Of a DNA stretch of 36,684 bases, positions 30,593 through 36,684 are shown piece by piece (positions within the stretch are counted from its first letter, which is position 1; each line of letters starts with the position of its first letter). A program made the position numbers and the translations under genes. The notes under the pieces were generated by a model, which saw only the letters and a list, made by a program, of their open reading frames with translations, was not told the DNA's origin and ran no database searches. Source of the stretch: Oscillospiraceae bacterium (lineage in GTDB: Bacteria > Bacillota > Clostridia > Oscillospirales > Oscillospiraceae); the NCBI GenBank assembly GCA_902799075.1, contig CADBYZ010000008.1:1-36684 (forward strand), in the 5' to 3' direction.

Positions 30593-30743
30593 CACCGGTA
30601 CAAGCGAAGTGCACGGATTGGCGAGCAGGTTTTTCGTCTGATGAAGGTGAGAAATCGCAGGCATACTTTGTGTATGTCAAGATTTCGAGACAAAATCAGG
30701 CGGAAAAGATGCCGTCAAGACATGTGCGGCGCTTGTATCGGTG
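30593..30743. repeat. 151-bp imperfect palindrome, MITE/REP-like
   Basis: The ends CACCGGTACAAGCG (30593-30606) and CGCTTGTATCGGTG (30730-30743) are inverted repeats. Further inward, TTTTTCGTCTGAT pairs with AATCAGGCGGAAAA, GAGAAATC with GATTTC, and GCATAC with GTGTATG at the centre. The whole element folds into one long hairpin. There is no reading frame of note. It lies between the glycosyltransferase stop and the 6S RNA terminator. Confidence 0.75.
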
Positions 30744-30751
30744 TTTCCCAT

Positions 30752-30784
30752 AAAAAAACTTCCCCCGGGTTGCCCCGGGGGAAG
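30752..30784 (-). terminator. Terminator of the 6S RNA
   Basis: An 11-bp perfect stem (30784-30774 with 30769-30759), a 4-base loop and U7 (30758-30752) on the minus strand. Confidence 0.92.
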
Positions 30785-30985
30785 ACCCCGCCAATGCCGT
30801 GCCGGCCCAATTATAACCTGCACATAAAGGCAGGTGGGTCGCCTAAGCTCTGTTTCACTGCTTCCAACTTCCGGGGCGAGCCCGGGAGGCCTGCAATCCG
30901 CAGATTCAAATCGGCATCCCTTATAAGAGATGTGGGTTTAATGAGCCGTACGGTCTGAAAAGACCACACGCACACAGCAGGGATT
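30752..30985 (-). ncRNA. ssrS: 6S RNA
   Basis: A minus-strand RNA of about 200 nt plus terminator. The ends form a closing stem (CCCTGC near 30982-30977 with GCGGGG near 30795-30790, continuing through GCGTG with CGGCAC). The centre is an internal loop region with AAACCCACA on the 5' side. The 3' side has GCGACCCACCTG, a small hairpin and CAGGTTATAATT. These are the features I associate with clostridial 6S RNA, which binds sigma-A RNA polymerase in stationary phase by mimicking an open promoter. A TACAAT -10 (30997-30992) lies 7 bases upstream of the start. A strong terminator ends it. No protein frame explains the segment. Confidence 0.75.
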
Positions 30986-31029
30986 GTTCTTATTGTATTG
31001 CCGCCGGACCGTTTTATGCGGCGGGCGCG

Positions 31030-31323
31030 TTATTTTTTCTCCTCTTCCTCCTCGTCGTCGAAGAGAAGCACGGAGAAATGCTCGTATACATCCTGGAGCT
31101 CGTCATCGTCGTCGATGGATTCAAAAATCTCGTCGCCGTTTTCGTCGATCACGGAGCGGAGAATGATGATCCCGTAGTCGGGGTCGTTCTCGTCCATGTT
31201 GGCGGGCAGGAAGGCCACATAGGTCTGGCCCTTGTAGTCCATGGTGTCGAGCACTTCAAGCTCAAACTCTGTCCCGTCGTCATCGACGATGGTGATAAAA
31301 TCGCTTCCGAATTCCTCGCTCAT
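31030..31323 (-). CDS. DUF1292 domain-containing protein
   Basis: A 97-residue acidic protein of the DUF1292 family, found throughout Firmicutes next to the yrrK/yrzB cluster. It shows ITIVDDDGTEFELEVLDTMDYKGQTYVAFLP, then ILRSVIDENGDEIFESIDDDDELQDVYEHF and a Glu-rich tail. The molecular function is unknown. The start at ATG 31323 follows AGGAGGG at about 7 bases. The longer frame to 31380 runs through the promoter and is not used. The stop lies just before a CCGCC/GGCGG hairpin and the 6S RNA promoter. Confidence 0.9.
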   Translation of the reverse strand: MSEEFGSDFITIVDDDGTEFELEVLDTMDYKGQTYVAFLPANMDENDPDYGIIILRSVIDENGDEIFESIDDDDELQDVYEHFSVLLFDDEEEEEKK

Positions 31324-31351
31324 GACTGTACCCTCCTGTCTCGGTGTCTCT

Positions 31352-31380
31352 ATTGTATAACATCTGCGCGAAGAAATCAA
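31352..31380 (-). promoter_or_regulatory. Promoter of the DUF1292 gene
   Basis: On the minus strand, TTGATT (31380-31375), a 17-base spacer and TACAAT (31357-31352). Confidence 0.65.
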
Positions 31381-31395
31381 TCCCCTCCTGCAAGT

Positions 31396-31731
31396 TTATG
31401 AGCCTAAATCTTCCAATAAGTGCAAAAGCTCCCCGTCGTCCCCGGCGGGAATGCCGTCTTTGAGCAGCAGGCGGTCGGTCTGACGCAGGCGTGCGGTCTC
31501 GATTTTCGTCACCTTCAGCGGCTCTTTGGAGCGCCTGTCGGGAAAGACGGCGATGCAGCCGTCCAGATCGCGCAGAAAGTATTCGGCGTCCGCCTCGCGC
31601 CCCACGAAGCGCGCGGCCACCTCCTCAGGCAGGATGGGGCCGGTGACACGGTGCAGACTCCGCCACGCGCCGCACACCGACAAAGCCGCCGCCGACATCA
31701 GGCACAGCAGCAGCGCGGTCTTGATCTTCAT
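31396..31731 (-). CDS. Small exported protein, BofC C-terminal-like
   Basis: A 111-residue protein. The N-terminus is a signal peptide or anchor (MKIKTALLLCLMSAAALSVC). The rest holds AEYFLRDLDGCIAVFPD and TDRLLLKDGIPAGDDGELLHLLEDLGS, a pattern I know from clostridial proteins resembling the C-terminal domain of the sporulation protein BofC; this assignment is tentative. The ATG at 31731 follows AAGGAGGG at about 7 bases. An upstream in-frame ATG at 31755 precedes that site. The minus-strand -10 (TATAAT, 31788-31783) is followed by an inverted repeat TTCCCG/CGGGAA (31767-31780) in the leader, a possible operator. Confidence 0.7.
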   Translation of the reverse strand: MKIKTALLLCLMSAAALSVCGAWRSLHRVTGPILPEEVAARFVGREADAEYFLRDLDGCIAVFPDRRSKEPLKVTKIETARLRQTDRLLLKDGIPAGDDGELLHLLEDLGS

Positions 31732-31832
31732 ATTCGCACCCTCCTTTTTCATCATACTGGCAGTTTTTCCCGAACGGGAAGAATTATACCGAAGAAAAAT
31801 TTACAATTTCTCTATCGCTTGCGGTGATAGTG

Positions 31833-31841
31833 TGCTATAAT
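31833..31841 (+). promoter_or_regulatory. Extended -10 promoter upstream of the PBP leader
   Basis: TGC-TATAAT (31833-31841), with no clear -35. Transcription from about 31848 would give a leader of about 257 bases before the PBP start codon. Confidence 0.6.
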
Positions 31842-31857
31842 AGATATGTTATACAAT

Positions 31858-32081
31858 CGGACGGACAATGCAAATGTTTAGAAATCCGTCATCCGGGCAA
31901 TGATCTGTGCGTCGGCACATCTTATTGCTCTGCCAATTCATTCCTGAATGAATTGACGAGCAATTTTGCCATGTTTCGCGGTTGCCTCGGCAGAGGCGAG
32001 CGAAACGGCAATGAAATCGTTATTGATGTGCCGGAGAAATGTATTGTCTTGATTCAAGATTTAATTGGCACATCAATAGCG
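31858..32081 (+). other. Five-hairpin structured leader (candidate cis-regulatory RNA) of the PBP gene
   Basis: Consecutive stems: H1 31860-31864/31886-31890; H2 31895-31910/31915-31930; H3 31934-31943/31946-31955 (10 bp perfect); H4 31966-31979/32000-32011 with inner 31984-31988/31993-31997; H5 32018-32032/32067-32081 (15 bp with one G-U) with inner 32047-32051/32055-32059. ATTGCTC (31924-31930) can pair with H2's left arm or with GAGCAAT (31958-31964). GGCACATC (31914-31921) can pair with GATGTGCC in H5. Alternative folds are therefore possible. I match it to no known riboswitch. Confidence 0.65.
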
Positions 32082-32104
32082 GCAGGGAGGCCCTGAATAC
32101 TTCC

Positions 32105-34348
32105 ATGAGCAGAAAACGCAAACAAGAGCTCCAGGCTTCTGAACAACAGAATACACCCTCACGCGACGCGTCGGCCGGGCGGAAGGTGCTGCATGCCTTC
32201 GGCAAGGCCGTCGACATGACGATCGACCTGACCGCCGGCGGCATCGTGACCGTCTTCAAGGCCATCGGCACCATTTTGCTGATCCTCATGGTGACGGGGA
32301 TGATGTTCGCCTGCGTGTTCGCCTACTATGTCAAAACCTGCCTGACCCCGAACCTGGACCTTTCGCTGGAGGACTTCAAGCTCAACGAATCCAGCACCGT
32401 CTGGTACCGCGACGGCGCGGGAGAGTGGCGCGAGCTTGTCAACCTCTCCGGCAGGGAAAAGCGCGTCTGGGTCAATTATGAGGACATCCCCTGGTACATG
32501 GAAAAGGCGCTCGTCGCCATCGAGGACAAGCGCTTTTACGACCACAAGGGCGTGGACTGGTACCGCACCTTCGGCGCGTTCGTGGAGATGTTCGCCCGCA
32601 TGCAGACCAGCTACGGCGGCTCCACCATCACCCAGCAGCTCATCAAGAACCTCACCGGCGAGGACGAGGTCACCATCCAGCGAAAGCTCACCGAGATCTT
32701 CGGCGCGCTGGAGCTTGAGAAAAAATACGACAAGCAGGAGATCATGGAGTGGTACCTCAACGCCGTATACTTCGGGGAGGGCTGCTACGGTGTTCAGACC
32801 GCGGCACAGACCTATTTCGGCAAGGACGTGTCGGACCTGACCATGGCCGAGTGCGCCGCCATCGTCGGCATCACGAACCTGCCCACCTACTATGACCCCT
32901 TCTACAACGAAGAGAACAACAAGAAGCGCCAGGAGACCATTCTGCGCGAGATGTACGAGCAGGGCTTCATCGACTACGGCCAGTACGAGCAGGCCGTGCA
33001 TGAGGAGCTGCACTTCACCCGCACCCCCAACACCACCTACACCCAGGAGATCATGCACTACTATACGGAAATGGTCATCGACGATGTGACGAACGACCTG
33101 ATGAAGCTCAAGGGCATCGGCCGCGACACCGCGAGGACGCTCCTGTATAACGGCGGCTACCAGATCTACTGCTGCCTCGACACCACCGTCCAGGCGGCCA
33201 TCGACGCCGTGTACACCGATCTCAACCAGATTCCCTACGCGGGCGGAAGCCAGCAGTTCCAGAGCGCCATCGTGGTCATGAACCCCTACGACGGGCGCAT
33301 CCTCGGCATCTCCGGCGGCGTGGGCGAGAAGACCATCAACTTCGGCCTCAACCGCGCCACCGGCACCTACCGCTCGCCTGGCTCCTCCATCAAGCCCATC
33401 GCCTCCTACGGCCCCGCGGTGGACCTCGGGATCATCACCCCCGACACCCTCATCATGGACTCCCAGAACATCTCCCTGAAGGGAACGAGCTGGTTTCCGA
33501 TGAACGACGACCGCCAGAGCTACGGCATGGTGTCTATCTTCTCGGCTCTGCAGTATTCGCTCAACACCGCGGCGGCGCAGATCGTGGATAAGCTCCCGAT
33601 GGGGCCGCAGACCTCCTACGACTATTTGACCACGCGCCTCGGCGTGACGAGCCTCGTCCCCGCCGACTGCGACTACGCCCCCATGGCCCTCGGCCAGCTC
33701 ACCAACGGCATCTCCGTCAAGGAGATGTGCCAGGCCTACTGCGCTTTCGTCAACGACGGCGTCTTCACCTACGGGCGCAGCTACGCCATGGTCACCGACA
33801 AGGAGGGCAACATCGTCATCGACAATTCCCCCAGCACCATCCAGGCATTCAAGCCCAACACCGCCCACGTCATGACCTACATGCTGCAAAACGCCACCGA
33901 GCACGGCACCGGCTCCGAGGCGGCGCTCTGGTCCGTGCCGACGGCGGGCAAGACCGGCACCTCCGGCGACTACAAGGACCGCTGGTACGTCGGCTGCACG
34001 CCCTACTATGTGGCGGCGGTCTGGACCGGCTTTGATATCCCGGAGGTCATCCACATGGCCGGCAACCCCGCGGCCCAGCTCTGGCGCAAGGTCATGGCTC
34101 CGGTGCACGACGGGCTGGATTACGTGGCCTTCCCGTACCCCCAGCTCGGCCCCAACACGGGTGTGTTCGACCTGTTCGACTCGCCGCCCGTCCACTATGA
34201 CGAGTACGCCGACTACCGCCCCAATACCGGCACCATCGGCTACGGCGACAACGGCGACATCAACTATGACTACGGCGGCGGTTACGGCGGCGGCTACGGC
34301 GGTGACGATTTCCTCAGCTACGGCGGGAACGATATGTTTTTAGGCTGA
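32105..34348 (+). CDS. Class A penicillin-binding protein (PBP1A-type), transglycosylase and transpeptidase
   Basis: A 747-residue bifunctional peptidoglycan synthase. A basic cytoplasmic tail and one transmembrane helix (about 53-77) precede the GT51 glycosyltransferase domain with catalytic Glu140 in EDKRFYDHKG and GGSTITQQL. The transpeptidase domain has S427-S-I-K430, S485-L-N487 and K615-T-G. The C-terminal 50 residues are Gly/Tyr/Asp-rich (YGGGYGGG). The ATG at 32105 is chosen because homologous N-termini are short and basic. GGGAGG lies 14 bases upstream, a longer spacing than usual, so initiation may be weak or regulated by the structured leader. It polymerises and crosslinks glycan outside the membrane. 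Confidence 0.93.
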   Translation: MSRKRKQELQASEQQNTPSRDASAGRKVLHAFGKAVDMTIDLTAGGIVTVFKAIGTILLILMVTGMMFACVFAYYVKTCLTPNLDLSLEDFKLNESSTVWYRDGAGEWRELVNLSGREKRVWVNYEDIPWYMEKALVAIEDKRFYDHKGVDWYRTFGAFVEMFARMQTSYGGSTITQQLIKNLTGEDEVTIQRKLTEIFGALELEKKYDKQEIMEWYLNAVYFGEGCYGVQTAAQTYFGKDVSDLTMAECAAIVGITNLPTYYDPFYNEENNKKRQETILREMYEQGFIDYGQYEQAVHEELHFTRTPNTTYTQEIMHYYTEMVIDDVTNDLMKLKGIGRDTARTLLYNGGYQIYCCLDTTVQAAIDAVYTDLNQIPYAGGSQQFQSAIVVMNPYDGRILGISGGVGEKTINFGLNRATGTYRSPGSSIKPIASYGPAVDLGIITPDTLIMDSQNISLKGTSWFPMNDDRQSYGMVSIFSALQYSLNTAAAQIVDKLPMGPQTSYDYLTTRLGVTSLVPADCDYAPMALGQLTNGISVKEMCQAYCAFVNDGVFTYGRSYAMVTDKEGNIVIDNSPSTIQAFKPNTAHVMTYMLQNATEHGTGSEAALWSVPTAGKTGTSGDYKDRWYVGCTPYYVAAVWTGFDIPEVIHMAGNPAAQLWRKVMAPVHDGLDYVAFPYPQLGPNTGVFDLFDSPPVHYDEYADYRPNTGTIGYGDNGDINYDYGGGYGGGYGGDDFLSYGGNDMFLG

Positions 34349-34403
34349 CGCCTCGTTTTATTGAAATGCCCTGATGGCAAGCCTCGCAAATCCCGCGCGC
34401 CTT

Positions 34404-34425
34404 GCCTTCCCCTCAAGGGGAAGGC
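34404..34425. terminator. 9-bp hairpin after the PBP gene
   Basis: GCCTTCCCC (34404-34412) and GGGGAAGGC (34417-34425) with a TCAA loop, 56 bases after the PBP stop. There is no T-tract; it may be a weak terminator or a REP-like unit similar to the one at 9387-9430. Confidence 0.5.
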
Positions 34426-34471
34426 TAAACGGTCATCCCGCGGCAGCTTTTCCCGGGGGAAGGAATTGGAA

Positions 34472-34500
34472 TTGACAAAAGAGAGAAAATGAGTTACAAT
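34472..34500 (+). promoter_or_regulatory. Promoter of the 93-residue protein gene
   Basis: TTGACA (34472-34477), a 17-base spacer and TACAAT (34495-34500), close to consensus. GGAGG at 34516-34520 follows. Confidence 0.82.
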
Positions 34501-34528
34501 CTGACTACACTTAACGGAGGTGTTTCAT

Positions 34529-34810
34529 TTGGCAAAGGTATTGGAGTATAAGGGTCATCCTCTCCAAAGGAAGGACAATATCATTTATTACGGCAGCTTT
34601 GCGGATAAGTACATCATCATGCTGCAGATATTGGACTCCAAAAAGGTCAAGGATCTGGACGTTGCGACCAGAGTCTCGATCCAGCTCCAGCTGACGGATT
34701 CGGGCATCAAGTCCCGGGACAGGATCGTCAAGAAGGCCGAAAAGGACAGCCTTTACAGCGCGATCGACGTCGCCGCCGTCTGGCTTGACAGAGCGCTTGC
34801 CTCCAGATAA
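34529..34810 (+). CDS. Conserved small cytoplasmic protein, TTG start
   Basis: A 93-residue protein beginning (M)AKVLEYKGHPLQRKDNIIYYG. The TTG at 34529 lies 8 bases after GGAGG and is the best start; the in-frame GTG at 34520 overlaps that site. The sequence is mixed alpha/beta with charged residues and no signal peptide, cysteine or membrane helix. VSIQLQLTDSGIKSRDRIVKKAEK suggests a beta-hairpin and helix. I have the impression of similar hypothetical proteins in clostridial genomes but know no function. It has its own near-consensus promoter, so it is probably well expressed. A large hairpin follows its stop codon. Confidence 0.78.
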   Translation: MAKVLEYKGHPLQRKDNIIYYGSFADKYIIMLQILDSKKVKDLDVATRVSIQLQLTDSGIKSRDRIVKKAEKDSLYSAIDVAAVWLDRALASR

Positions 34811-34868
34811 ACGGACATAAGCCGCGCGGGAAAGGGCGTACCCGTTCCCGCGCTGCGGCTTGTGCCGT
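34811..34868 (+). terminator. Large GC-rich hairpin between the small gene and the NlpC/P60 gene
   Basis: ACGGACA...AAGCCGC...GCGGGAA pairs with TTCCCGC...GCGGCTT...TGCCGT over 34811-34868 with few bulges. There is no T-tract, so termination may be partial and the NlpC/P60 gene could be reached by read-through. Confidence 0.6.
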
Positions 34869-34901
34869 GAGAGTGTAATATAGACAAAGGATCTGTTTCG
34901 C

Positions 34902-36527
34902 ATGGGCAAGAAATTTTTCAGGACGCTGCTGCTTGCGTTTCTGTTTGCCGTGCTGACGCATGCCTCCGCCTCGGCGGAGACGGCCCGCGTCACCGGCAAC
35001 GACGTCAATATGCGCGAAGGCCCGGGGACCGAGTTTCGCATCGTCGACTGCCTCCCCAGGGGCGCATACGTGACGGTGACGGACCGCTCCAGCGCGCCCT
35101 GGTACTGTGTCGACTATGACGGCACCGTCGGCTTTATGTCCGCAAACTTCCTGGAAATCGCCGAGGAGGAGAGCGCGCAGCCTGTCATAAGCCAGGTTCC
35201 GCAGGATATTCTCGACCAGTGCCAGGAGGGCTATGTGGACGCGATGTATGTGCGCTTCCGCAGCGCGCCCGGCTCGGAATATTCCGTACTCGGCGAATAC
35301 AACCGCGGCAAGCCCCTCCTGTATTTCAAGACCTTCGGCGACTGGGCGGCCTGCATCATCGACGGGCAGCCCGGCTTCCTGTATGCCGACTACATCGCGC
35401 TCGGCCGCTTTCCCGGCTGGAGCGCGGCGAACACCGAGACCGAAGACAAGAGCGAGGACGAGACCGGGTTCACCGTGCCGGACGAATTCGGCGGCCAGCA
35501 TATCCCGGTGTCTGAGCTCATCCAGTCGCTGCCGACTCCGACGCCGGCCGTGAACACGCCGACGCCCTCCGATCAGCTCGCGCTGGAGCACGCGTCGACC
35601 CCCGGCGTCGAGCAGACCCCGGGCTACATCAACGCAAACTATGTCCGCTTCCGCAAGGGCCCGGCGTCGAGCTACCCCATTATCGAGACCTATAACGCGG
35701 GCACCGTCGTGGGTGTGACGGGCGTGTATATGGACTGGACGGCCTGTATCATCGACGACCAGTTCGGCTTCATCTACTCCGACTATGTCACCATCCCCGA
35801 GCAGACCCCGGCTGTCGAGCAGCCGGCGCAGCAGACGACGACCACCACCGTGAACGAGGAGGTCACGCCCATGCTGCCGCTGGTGATGCCCGAGGTGATG
35901 TTCGACGATGTGGACGGCTATGTCTCGGGCAACAACGTGCGCATGCGCGCGGCCCCGACCATGTCCGCGCCCATTGTCAAGGAGCTCTCCTACGGCAACA
36001 CCCTCAAGATCGTCGGCCGGACCGACGACTGGGCGGCGGTCATCTGCGGCAACGCGGCGGGCTACATATACGGCTCTTATGTGAAGGTGGGCGCTCTCGG
36101 CATTGCCAATGTCGGCTCCGGCGCGGGCGCCGTGGTCGGCGGACTGAGCGGCAGCAGCTATGAGAAGGGCCAGCAGATCGCCCAGTACGCGGTGCAGTTC
36201 GTGGGCTGCCCCTACAGCTGGGGCGGCAAGTCCCCGGCGGGTTTTGACTGCTCGGGCCTTGTGTACTACGTGTACGAGCAGTTCGGCATCACGCTCAACC
36301 GCGTGGCCCAGGACCAGGCGCGAAACGGCGTCCATGTGGACCCGAACGACCTTCAGCCGGGCGACATCCTCTGCTTCTACTCCGGCTCGAGCTACATCGG
36401 CCACGCCGGCATCTACATAGGCTTCGGCATGTTTGTCCATGCCCAGAACTCCGCCACCGGCGTCGTCATCACCGAGCTTGCCGGTCACTACTCCGAGCGC
36501 GGCTACGAGGCCCGCAGGATCGTGTAA
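34902..36527 (+). CDS. NlpC/P60 peptidoglycan hydrolase with four SH3-type domains
   Basis: A 541-residue exported protein. A signal peptide (1-25, ASASA) is followed by four bacterial SH3 domains, near residues 27-86, 110-167, 240-298 and 338-396. Each has a VNMREGPG/VRFRKGPA/VRMRAAPT loop and a GFxxxxY end. Pro/Thr linkers separate them. The C-terminal NlpC/P60 domain (about 420-541) has Cys450 in FDCSG, His501 in GHAGIYIG and His513 in FVHAQN, the catalytic triad set of gamma-D-glutamyl-diamino acid endopeptidases. It should cleave peptidoglycan stem peptides at the wall. AAAGGA lies about 9 bases before the ATG. It ends at a strong terminator. Confidence 0.93.
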   Translation: MGKKFFRTLLLAFLFAVLTHASASAETARVTGNDVNMREGPGTEFRIVDCLPRGAYVTVTDRSSAPWYCVDYDGTVGFMSANFLEIAEEESAQPVISQVPQDILDQCQEGYVDAMYVRFRSAPGSEYSVLGEYNRGKPLLYFKTFGDWAACIIDGQPGFLYADYIALGRFPGWSAANTETEDKSEDETGFTVPDEFGGQHIPVSELIQSLPTPTPAVNTPTPSDQLALEHASTPGVEQTPGYINANYVRFRKGPASSYPIIETYNAGTVVGVTGVYMDWTACIIDDQFGFIYSDYVTIPEQTPAVEQPAQQTTTTTVNEEVTPMLPLVMPEVMFDDVDGYVSGNNVRMRAAPTMSAPIVKELSYGNTLKIVGRTDDWAAVICGNAAGYIYGSYVKVGALGIANVGSGAGAVVGGLSGSSYEKGQQIAQYAVQFVGCPYSWGGKSPAGFDCSGLVYYVYEQFGITLNRVAQDQARNGVHVDPNDLQPGDILCFYSGSSYIGHAGIYIGFGMFVHAQNSATGVVITELAGHYSERGYEARRIV

Positions 36528-36544
36528 GCGAAGAAAATCGAAAA

Positions 36545-36582
36545 GGCAGGCAAAAAGAGACTTCTTTTTGCTTGCCTTTTTT
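36545..36582 (+). terminator. Terminator of the NlpC/P60 gene
   Basis: A 14-bp stem (36545-36558 with 36563-36576, one G-U pair), a 4-base loop and T6 (36577-36582). Confidence 0.93.
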
Positions 36583-36600
36583 GCGCGCCTGTGTTATACT
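36572..36600 (+). promoter_or_regulatory. tRNA-Gly promoter overlapping the terminator
   Basis: TTGCCT (36572-36577), a 17-base spacer and TATACT (36595-36600), 10 bases before the tRNA. The -35 box lies in the 3' arm of the preceding terminator stem. Confidence 0.65.
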
Positions 36601-36610
36601 GCGTAAGCAC

Positions 36611-36684
36611 GCAGGGTTGGTATATCGGTATTACTCCAGCTTCCCAAGCTGGCTAGGCGGGTTCGACTCCCGTACCCTGCTCCA
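36611..36684 (+). tRNA. tRNA-Gly (anticodon CCC)
   Basis: Seventy-four bases including an encoded CCA end. The acceptor stem GCAGGGT/ACCCTGC is perfect, the anticodon stem CCAGC/GCTGG frames the loop TTCCCAA with anticodon CCC, and the T-arm has GGGTTCGACTCCC. It reads GGG glycine codons. The window ends exactly at its last base. Confidence 0.95.

Noticed and set aside
31824-32096. 90-codon plus-strand frame in the PBP leader
   Set aside because: It runs straight through five hairpins, has no ribosome binding site at its start and an amino acid composition unlike its neighbours. The structured RNA explanation fits better.
32159-34195. 678-codon minus-strand open frame
   Set aside because: Shadow of the class A PBP gene, whose catalytic motifs are intact in the plus-strand frame.
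34728-36488. 586-codon minus-strand open frame
   Set aside because: Shadow of the NlpC/P60 gene and its leader; low-complexity Val/Ala/Arg content and no ribosome binding site.
1-36684. CRISPR array, prophage, insertion sequence or resistance island
   Set aside because: I found no evenly spaced direct repeats, no transposase, integrase or structural phage genes, and no abrupt change in base composition except in the short palindromic segments.

Overview
The window is GC-rich, densely packed chromosomal DNA from a Gram-positive bacterium of the class Clostridia, most likely an Oscillospiraceae-type gut anaerobe. The evidence is the AGGAGG-type ribosome binding sites, sigma-A-like promoters with 17-base spacers, a clostridial-looking 6S RNA, lipoprotein signal peptides, and protein families such as DUF1292, DUF4956, DUF4037, the PF06541 putative ABC permease and HxlR. 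I see no phage, plasmid, insertion sequence, CRISPR array or integrase. It reads as core chromosome dotted with small palindromic repeats.

Layout. 1-546: end of a minus-strand pair (membrane protein, then the first codons of a DUF6765 protein). 611-4316: polyphosphate-type operon (VTC polymerase, DUF4956 membrane protein, Cthe_2159-like beta-helix protein). 4329-8624: minus-strand envelope operon (beta-lactamase-fold serine hydrolase, phosphodiester glycosidase, degenerate Lgt-like protein). 8647-11215: minus-strand TPR / DUF4037 / MBL-fold genes. 11223-15130: YyaL-like thioredoxin-domain protein, small lipoprotein, NahK-like sugar kinase. 15134-16691: ogt and an HxlR regulator divergent from a flavin reductase. 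16704-18971: DUF1538 transporter-like protein with its PII-like partner. 19036-20252: repeat, a 51-codon membrane peptide and a PF06541 protein. 20298-22680: a second serine hydrolase translationally coupled to a lipoprotein that appears to be a circularly permuted solute-binding protein. 22821-26987: beta-carbonic anhydrase with a beta-CASP nuclease, then a kinase-C-lobe / transmembrane / C-type-lectin fusion. 27110-28162: flavodoxin-like protein, then a compact convergent small-ORF / antisense-RNA cassette that looks like a type I toxin-antitoxin locus. 28216-30985: SpoU-type methyltransferase, AbrB-like regulator coupled to a glycosyltransferase, a 151-bp foldback repeat and 6S RNA. 31030-36684: DUF1292 protein, BofC-like small protein, a leader with five consecutive hairpins, a class A penicillin-binding protein, a conserved small protein, an NlpC/P60 hydrolase with four SH3 domains, and tRNA-Gly(CCC) at the right edge.

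Much of the window concerns the cell envelope: PBP1A-type synthase, NlpC/P60 hydrolase, two membrane-anchored serine hydrolases, a phosphodiester glycosidase and several lipoproteins. The best candidates for undescribed biology are the small-ORF/antisense RNA cassette (27825-28162), the permuted binding protein (20348-21154), the pseudokinase-lectin receptor-like protein (25314-26942) and the structured leader before the PBP gene (31858-32081). All functions are inferred from the sequence and from knowledge of the families; no search was run.
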